A DNA stretch of 64,000 bases from Paratinospora sagittata. Its lineage: Eukaryota; Streptophyta; Magnoliopsida; Ranunculales; Menispermaceae. Within the stretch, counting starts at the first letter, position 1, and every line of letters begins with the position of its first letter. Below, piece by piece: positions 48,001 to 57,900 of the stretch. The DNA is taken from the NCBI GenBank assembly GCA_035771175.1, contig CM069598.1, positions 19,754,438 through 19,818,437 on the forward strand. The letters run 5' to 3'. Made by a program: the position numbers and the translations under genes. The notes under the pieces are model-generated. The model ran no database searches, had not been told where the DNA came from, and was given only the letters and a program-made list of their open reading frames with translations.

Positions 48001-51000
48001 TATTTTAGTTACGTTGATAAAATGCCATTGAGAAGCCGCCTGGACCTGGTGCCTTATTCCCTCTGCAGTTCATTAAGGCCAAGTGAACTTCCTCTTTATC
48101 AAAAGGTCTTTCTAACCATTCCATATCAATCACGCCAATCAGGCTCCTCAACCTCCCAAAAGTGAGACTCCTGACAAGTGAAAAGCTTTGAAAAATAGTT
48201 AATGAACTCCTCCTCAATCCCCTCTTGATTATCCACAATTGAGCCATCATCCTTCTCAACTTTAGAAATGAAACACTTAGCCTTCCTGTCACTTAGAATT
48301 CTATGGAAGAACTTAGAATTAGAATCACCCTTTTTCATCCAATGAATTTTAGCCCGCTGGCCAACCAATCTTGCTTCCTTCGAACGAATGTCCGCCAAAT
48401 CAAACTTCTCACGCCAGTGCCAAGTCATGCAATATGGAGACAATTTACCATGACTCTCCAAGAAATCATAACACTCGATAAGCTCTTCCAAATCCTTCTT
48501 TCTAGCATTGATGGAGCCAAAAGAACCATGGTTTCACTCTTTGATTAACCTTTTCAACTTATCCAACTTAATCATAAATCTGTGCCCCTCTTGGCCATAT
48601 GCCGACACGTAATTCCACCATCTTTCCACTAGAGAAGGGAAATCTTTATGGTCAAGCCATATGTTTTCGAAACGAAAAGGAGTAGGGCCCCAACGGACTT
48701 TGGTGGAATCAGGGATGACAACGCAGTGATCCGAAACAACTCGTGGTAAAGCTTCTTGGCGGCTGCAAGGAAACAACCTGTCCCACCTCTCTGTGAAAAG
48801 GAAGCGGTCCAACCTACAACATATAGCTGACGTGCGGAAATTGGACGAAGTAACACGAGCAAAGCTCCCCAATGAGAGTATCAAACAACTGCATGCTTGT
48901 TGTCACTCTAGGGCTATTGAATTTCTCCCCAATGTTCATGACAGTATTGAAATCCCCCCCCCCCCCCCGCCCCACCAAACACTAAGAATCACCACAGATA
49001 GCTCTAAGCCTAGCCAATTCAACCCAAAAGCTCTCCCTAGCTGAGTAAACAGACGGACCATACACACCAGTCAACCACCAACAAACATTGTCTTCACCCC
49101 AAATTTGGACAAAAACATACTACCCTCCAATCAGGCTTTGAACAACATTAACAATTATGGAATCCCAATCAATGGTCAACCCTCTAGAAGTGCCATTCGC
49201 CGAACTCTTGAACCGAGAGCTCCAAAGTTGACTAATGGAGGCTCAGTCCAAGACTGCTTTCTTCCTCTCTTGCAAAATAACTATATCCGGATTAACTCTA
49301 CAGATCAGCCGTTTGATAAGACACGTTTCCTGCTCGAACCACTGCATCTAATGTTTCAAGAAAGAATCTTCATTTAGGAACATCAATTCTACCAATTCAC
49401 AACTTCATGAATATGAATTAATAATCGAGGTTGTAATCAATTGGCTTAAGAGCACATTTTGTCCAGCTTGGATAGCTGGACATTTGGTTGACTGGCTTGT
49501 AAGATCACTTTTTAAGTTGATTGGCTTCAGAGAAGCCTATTTAAATTTCTACAACCACATTTGACTAACATTTGTTGTGACTTAGACTTGGAGTGATCTA
49601 CTCTAAGAAAGTTACAAATTAAGATTGTGAAATTTGTAGCTTCATATAATCAAAATTGCTTACCCAGACTTAGAGTTGCTTGACTCTAAAATCATGGAAC
49701 TGTATCTAAAATTTCTTCAAAATTCTTGGGAGTGTGCTACTTTTTGTTATTGTTTGTGTAGATGTTATCAAAGTTTGTTTTAGTCTGGCATCCACTCTCA
49801 TTTTTTGCAGAAACCAGCAGGACTATTGGACTTGTTGGATGAGGAGACTTATGCCCCTGAAGTGACTGACTTGACCTTTGCAGGCAAGCTTAAGCAGAAC
49901 TTTTTGGCTTACCCTTGCTTTGAAGGGGAAAGGCCTGGGGTTTTCAGCATTCGTCATTATGCCAGAGAGGTCAGTTTTGTATTAGGTTTAATTGCTTGGA
50001 TTTTGAAAGGTTGCAAACTTGTGTTTACGCTTTGAGTCCACTAATTCAATTTAATTAGATGACTATATACGCTAATTCCATGGTACATGTGTAACTGAGC
50101 TATTATAACCAAGTGGTTAGCTGTGCCAGCTGCTGAACTAACATGTTTTGAATGGAAAAAGCAAATTGTCGTAGGCTGTAACTCTGTTGGATGCATGGTT
50201 GTGTACTATTTGTTTCCATGGCTATAAAGAATTTGTAGTATGTTCAACAAACCATTCTTTGGTGGTCATCTTTATTATATTTGTACCAAGTTGGAGTTGC
50301 ATGATTTTTACTTAGAATGACCATATTTTAGTATACTAATAGATCTTTTATAGAATTTGCATGCTTAAGGTTAAAAAGAAAGCTTTAAGAAAATGAAAAA
50401 TGCGAAGGCTTTTGGACTGGATGGTATTTCTATTGAGGTTTGAAAGTGTTTAGAGAAGTTGGAGTTTGTGGTTAAGAGAATTTTATCAACTAAATAAAAA
50501 GAATGCTAATAAGTGGAGGAAGCCCATTTTTTATGTAGTTTTTCAATTGGGTGAAAGCTTCTAAATACGTGGTACTTTCTATCCTTATCTTGTCTCTTTT
50601 TAGTTTTAAGGTTTTTGGGTTTGGTTGTATGTGTGATGTTGTTTGTGATTGTTTGTATTATATTTGTAATTTGAGAAGTATGAATTACTTTGAAAGATAG
50701 AAAAAATCTCTATGGTGCAACCAAATAATAAGAACTATTTGTGGAGCTGTATTTTAAAATGAAACATCATCTTGTAAAGACATGCAACAATGATTAGATT
50801 TGTTTCAATTAGCTGGATGATGCTAACATTCTTAAAAATGCACAACGGAAAAAGATAATGAGATGTTTGATACAAGAGGAGGAAGATTTTGAGGTTGATA
50901 CATAACAAATAAGTAAATAAATGATTGTTCTATTATATAAAATTTCCTATTTTTTTGTACTTCAATAAAATTTGAAAAATCTTATGATTTATGATTTGAA

Positions 51001-51870
51001 TTCAGTCCCACTTGTAATATTTTGAGATTTGATTCTGATTTAACAACTATGCTCAAACCCATTGAGAAGTGTTCTATCCCAATCTCCATCTCAATGCCAG
51101 GGCTAATGGTTCTAAGACAATTTTTCTGTCAAACCAACTTTTTGTGAAGGTTCCATTGACTATCCTGAGAAACAATGCAATCGTTTTAAGTTAAGTATTA
51201 CCTGGTCAGTTCACAACTACTGCAACAATAACAATAACAAAAATGTTACCCTCTACCAACCACCTTAAGTTCACACAATTAGGTAGAATGCAAGTACTGA
51301 ATACAAAAGTGTCTCATGGAATGGATTTGGCTTATGGTGTAGCCATGTAGAATTATGTGATTATGAACCTTTTGATACTATCAACCATAGATGTTTTTGG
51401 TTTGCAACTTCATTTTACTAATTGAGGAATTGTATTCAGGTTTTTTATGACACAAATGGATTCTTGGAGAAGAACAGAGATCCTCTTCACTCTGATTCTC
51501 TGCAACTTCTATCCTCATGCAGTTGTCAACTGCTTCAATTGTTTGTCCCCAATGTGCTTAAGCCATCAAGAACACCTGCAAGTTCTTCGTGGTTGCTGCA
51601 TGGTGCTGATTCCCAGAAGCGAAGTGTTGTATCAAAGTTCAAGGTAAATCTACCTCCCTTGTTTTTCTTTCCATTTCTTTTTTAATCTTCTTTCCTTATA
51701 TGGACTATCACAATATGGAGAGGTATGTCCGTGAGGACTGTGATTAATCTAAGAAAAGCCAAATGCTAAAGCTCTCACAGAACAATGTAATAACATGTAT
51801 TTGTTCCAGCAAGTAGGATGAGTAATAAAAGAATTGATTTTTGAGAGAGTTTTTTTTTCTTTAATGCTTG

Positions 51871-51933
<63 letters not shown>

Positions 51934-54900
51934 TTTGAAATTGAATAAAGCTTGTCAGGGAAAGTAAATATTCATTTCATGCCCTCTACTTGTTTCTCTT
52001 TTCAGTTTTGCTGGAAATATCTTTTTCCACCAAATTGAAATACAAGTAAGATTTTAAGACAGAAGAATAGTAGCTAAGTGAATATTTCCCTGTGATGCAT
52101 ACATGTGTGCATAAGAACACTGTCACTTGATTGCGCCAAATAAATGAAAAATTTCAGTTTTCATCATGTTTGTCTTGTGTTTTCTCTTCATAACGAGTGC
52201 TGAAATGGTAGTGAAAGCGGTTAACTTTTTTGAATTCTTAAATTAGGTTGTATGGTGATCTTCATCTCTGAGTTCGAGAGACTACTTTAGGTTTACCTGA
52301 TCAATATCCTGGTTTGTTTGTGGGCCTTGAATTTGTTGCATGTTCATTTGAAAATTTGAATTGCTGAGCTTGCGTTTGGTAGGCAATTTAAATCCAGTTT
52401 TCAGTATTTAAAAACAAAAATTGAAAAAAGTTAAGAAAAACTTGTTTGGTTTGATAGAATTTAAAAACTGTTTTTAAAAAAAAGTTGAGAAAATGACTTG
52501 TTTTTAGAAAACACAAATGTTGTTTTTTGAGTTTTTCTTGTACTTAATGAGACCCACATAAGCTTTCTTCACTTGATTTGTGTGAAATCTTGAACAAACC
52601 AAACAAGTTTTCCTTGTTTTTTTAATTTTGAAAACAATTCTTGAATATGATACCAAACATAAATTTAAAAACTATAAATCAACTAAAAATGAGATAATAT
52701 TTTATATTTTTTAAAACAATTTATAAATTGGATGCCAAACGCAGCCTGATATTCTAGTTGGGAAACAATGTCATACAAATTTGAGAATTGCATTCATTAC
52801 CATATCATTGGAAGGCACTGGTGAATACACATGCATTTGAGGAAACAGTAACCACTGTGCCCAATACAGATATAGAGGCCAAAGAGGTATCCATGGAACA
52901 TGAATATAGCTCCATGATTCCACACTCAAGGTTATGTCCAAAGCTTTTCCTTTAGTATAAGGTAACAACCTCTGTTCTATGCCTAATAAAAGTTGAAACT
53001 AAAAATAAAATTTAAGACTTCAAGTGATTAGTCTATTGCACATAGACCTAGCTGAGAAGAACATAGAGTAGGGTGTGAGAATGGGCCTTTGGGGGGTATG
53101 TGAGAGCACCCAATGAGAAGATTTACTGACATCCTCAATGGCTTGGTATTTTAAGGTTTTCAAAGAACTTTAATCCTCAATATCGGATATCATTTTTTAT
53201 TGTCTCCATAAATATTTAGTGAAAACTCATGAATTCTTAGATAGTTGATAGTTTATCTATGCATCCATTAGTAATTTTTTTTTTTTTTAGAAGAAGCAAA
53301 TATGTATTGTATTAATTTTTAGAAAGCACGGGGCAAAAGCTATACAAAGCGCCCAAAACAAACATGGCCCCTATGAATGAACAAATTTACCCCAACCTCT
53401 ATGCCAATCGCTCAGAGCAAAACCCTTAGCCAACTTGCTATTACCAACCCAAAAAGAAACTAACAAATGGGATTTTTCCCAAACTTCTGCGGCCTGGAGA
53501 TCAATTTCCTTAAACACCCTAGCATTCTTTTCCTTCCATAGCGACCACACCACCGCTAAACAAACCACGTGCCAGTGATCTTTCCACTCCACGTGGATAG
53601 TGTTAATGAACGGGAACAAAGAAAAATGATCAACCTCAACTCGTCCAATCCCATGACGGGAAAATGGATACACCACCTGCGCCACACCTCTCTGGAGTAT
53701 GGGCACCTTCAAAAAAGATGATCAATGGACTCCACACTACTCTTGCATAGAAAACACTAGCAAAGAGAAAGACACATGTTGGGGAATCTTCTTTGTAGCA
53801 AATCACCAGTATTCACCTTACCATGGGCCACCGCCCACCCAAGAAATTTAACTTTAGATGGTACTTGTGCTTTCCATAGAGAAATATGTTGAGAAAAAAA
53901 AAGGAATAGAGGTATCGTCAAGGAGGGCTGAAAAGAAAGATTTGGTGGAAAAGATACTTGATGGATCCCAAGGCCACATGATTTTGTCCCCATCCCCGGT
54001 GAGAACACATCCTTCAAGGAAACAAACAAGAGACTTGACATCCCGCTCCGTTCTAAGATGGAAATTGCTTCCAAAGTGAAAATCCCACCCCCCAAACATT
54101 CCCTCCCTAAGGTTATGGGCACTCCTAAAATCTGAAATAGGTTTGTTGCGGAATAAGGAGTGAAGGTAGAGGCTTGGAAAAAGATTCTGAAAGGTGTCGG
54201 TCCCACACCAAAGGTCCTCCCAAAAACGAATGGAAGCGCCATTCCCAAGCTTAAATCTAGTGTAAGGAAGATAGTTGAGGTACACAAAATATATGAATTT
54301 CCACGGGCATCTGTATGTTGCCCTCGGAGCGAGGCCCGTGACCCAACGACATTCCAAAATCCCATGCCTACTGCGGATCACCCGGCTCCAAAGTTGCTCC
54401 TGCTCACGAGGGAACCTCCACAACCACTTGCCCACCAAAGCTTTATTTCTCCTTCCTATATTACCAACTCCCAGACCTCCAAGCTCCACCTTCCTCTGAA
54501 CACCAAGCTCCACCAAGCATCCATTTGTAATTTTTGAAACATGTAAAGTTTACACTTGAACCCCAAAAGTTAATAACCCCGATCCTTCCTTATCCAGAGA
54601 AAATAACATGTGTCTTCTTTGAGAACTAGGAAGCTATCATTTGCCTTAATTGATGGGCATCCTCTCTGTTAAATAGGATGGTAGCTTTTCCTAGTTATAG
54701 ATCTGTGGTTTGATGTTATGAAAAGTGTTCATTCATTTCAATGCTAAAGTACTAGTTCAAGTCATTGGAATTAACTTCCGTCGAAAATGGAAGTAAGGTG
54801 CCTACTATCACCTCTTCCGACCCCTTTTGGCAGTGATACCTTGTGCATCGGATACAACTTTTTTAAACTTGTCTCAGTTGAAATTTAGGGTAAAAGTTGT

Positions 54901-57900
54901 GTTATGTTTTTGTGCAGTGAATGTTAGTTTGCCAAACAACCATAGAAATGTCATTATGAATTTATGATTACCATTTATTACCCTTCTATTTCCTTGAGCA
55001 TGTGAGGTAATCTGTTACACTTCATGTCTTGCTGAAAGCTTGAAACTACCTATATGGTTTAATCTTGAACTCTGCCATTTGAAGATTCTACAGACAACAT
55101 GTAAGTTTACTGTAGAAACTTTGAGAGAGGAATTTGATGATACTAATTTTGAGAATTTTTGTACTGTACCTTTTGATTTTTACCCGGAAGCAACCTCTTC
55201 TATATAGAGATAAGGCTGCATATATTGTCCGTTCCCCAGACCCTATAATAACGGGAGTCTCTTGCACTAGGTACGTATCCTTTTGATTGTCATGCTTATT
55301 TCATGGAATTCTTGCATGTGGAAGATGGACTTCCTGAAGATGTATGAGACTCACCGTTTTCATGGACTCATAATCATCAACTTGATTATACCTTGTCCCA
55401 TGGGGTTCACTGCATGAATCCTATTTTGTCAATTCTTCAAGGAGACAAATTTATCTACTTTCTTGGAAAAGCTGGGATACCTTTGTCAAGGAAGTTTTCT
55501 ATGTATATCGATGTGTTTAGGAATTAGGATGACTGTGAACTAACTTATTGATTGATTTTATCTTGGAAGTAATTTCTCACATTTACTATGTCATTTAATG
55601 GGTGACGTCGATTTAGACATTTTCTTAGATTCTACTAAAAGGCCCTAGTGTATTTTAAAGAATCTAGCAAACATTTTTTGTGGAACCTAATGGGGTGTGT
55701 CTGGTAGCTGGGAGAATAGTTATTATCTTGGGAAAATGAGAAAGTTGTGTTTGTTCTGTAATATTTCCTTGAGAAAAATTTGTCCAATCCCCAATTTTCT
55801 CACTTATAGAGGTGAGAAAAATTAATTTGTTTTTTGTAAGAAAATATTTGATATCATTAGTTGTGTTCATGTTCATCTTCAATGCAACTTTTTCTCTTTT
55901 CCTCGAATCATATGGGTGTGCAAATATATTTTCCAGTGTCCAATTACACTACAATGAGAAAATTCCCTCGAGAAAATTTGCTTGAGAAATTTTTCTCGAG
56001 AAAACTATAATTTTTTTATCTATCAAACATTTAGAGATGAGTGCACTTGCTACGCTTTTCTTGGCATCTCATGTGCCTGTTGCTTAAACTACCATGTTTC
56101 TCCGTCTAATTTCATTGTTTCTGTCCTATCTCATTTACCTGTCAACAAGAATGGTCATATCAGTTTGTGGCATAGTAGTGAGCTGACATCTCAATTATTT
56201 AGCTGCAGCACCTTAATTTTCAAGCATTAGCTCTTGATCATGCACCTAGTTTATCCAAAACAGTGTTCTATCCAAATTGTTGTTGGTTGACTTTTTGTTT
56301 CTAATTATAATGAAGTGAATATGAAACACTGAAATATTAAGCATTTTAATAACGGTTGATAATCCATGTCAAGTATTCATCATGTCTGTAGAAGTTTATT
56401 TCATAATTCTTTGTGCTATTTGTAGGATCAACTATGCAGAGTGATGCAGTGTTTGGAAAGTACCAAACCTCACTTCATCTGTTGCATAAAGCCAAACAAT
56501 AAGCAACTTCCTGGCATGTTTGAAAAGGATCTTGTATTGCAACAGCTTAGATGCTATGGAATCTTGGAAATTGTCAGACTCTCAAGATCTGCATATGCCA
56601 CTAGAATTACACATCAACAATTTGCAAGAAGGTAAGTTGCTGCAACAATGAAGTTCTTTCCTTTTTTCCAGATTATATGGAATACTAAGTGATGGTATCA
56701 CATATCTTTGTACTTTTCCAGGTATGGTCTTCTTCTTTTGAAGAATGCTGTATCCCAGGATGCGTTAATTGTGTCAATTGCCATTCTTCAGCATTTAAAT
56801 GTACATCCTGACATGTATCAAGTTGGTTACTCAAAGTTATTTTTCCGAACAGGACAGGTATCTTTCTATTCTTCATATTGGAAAAAATTAAATTTATTCA
56901 ATTCTTTGTTCCTTGTACGCTATCACTATAGGATATATCTTTAGAGCTTTTTCACCTTGTCTTCAATGTACTTCAATCAGACTTGTTTCCACTCTCCTAA
57001 TCTTTCCTACAGCACTTGTCACATCGAGAAGCGAAGCCATATGATTAAATGATATGACTTGCTCTATTGTAAATATGCAAAACAGGTTGAATATGCTTCT
57101 TCATATCCTGCAGTTTAGCAAATTTCTTTTTAGGCCCTTTTTTTCCTTATTCTCTTGTTTTTAAAAAGATACCATTTTATGAGTTTATACAGAAAACTAC
57201 TTGAAAATATGATCTATTTGGTTTGCTATATAGATACACGTTTTAGCAAATTCTTTTCCAGGCCATTTTTTTTTATTCTCTTGTTTTTAGTGAGGTAAGA
57301 TTTTATGAGTTTATATAGAAAACTCCCTAAAAGTAGGATCTGTTTGGTTTGTGATTTTACATTTTTGTAACCAAAAAAAAAAAGAAAAAGGAAGGAATAA
57401 GCATTTGCGTTCTCAAATTTGAGCCGTTTATTTAAGTTTTGTCTCTTGTTTTTTGAAAGCGATAAAAGCGTTGTTTTTTAAATTTCTCTTGTTGGCATTT
57501 CTCCTAAAATTTAAGTCACGAACAAAAGACTTGACTTTTTTGCTCATTTGGGGAGTATTTGATGCTGAACAACATAATAAGAATTGACGTGTACTTGACC
57601 CAATGTTACCTAGACTCGAGTATGGATGTCGGATACGGGTACACATCTAGAGGTCCGATTTGTTCATTTTCAAATTCTGGGATACGGGGACTCGGCTATA
57701 TTATATGTTGTTCTTTTTTTGTTTTTTTTCTTCTTTTCACTCATTTATTGCCTGTTTTGTTCTCCCACTTAAGGTGAATTTCACCTATTTGTCATTATCT
57801 TCTTTCATGCTTTCTCTTCTTTCCATTGGAGAATCGACATAGTAGTATCTTAAAATCTAAAGCGTTGGACACATATCCCATACCCATGTCATGTCATGAA

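Larger units (their letters stand above)
45646..49375 (-). mobile_element. L1-type LINE, minus strand, in myosin intron 15
   Basis: From an ATG at 49375 (minus) it runs through endonuclease, RT and a C-terminal zinc-binding region to an A-tail (T run at 45647-45653 on plus). ORF1 is absent, so the copy is 5'-truncated or ORF1 has decayed. About 3.7 kb is retained, with many stops and shifts. I could not find the target duplication. Confidence 0.85.

Noticed and set aside
49105..49377. 90-codon plus-strand frame
   Set aside because: Antisense of the degenerate LINE endonuclease start.
54160..54537. 125-codon plus-strand frame
   Set aside because: Antisense shadow of the LINE C-terminal region, which has clear family motifs on the minus strand.
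55982..56230. 82-codon plus-strand frame near a splice site as an extra myosin exon
   Set aside because: It begins inside a MITE and has no myosin similarity; exons 17 and 18 join in frame without it.
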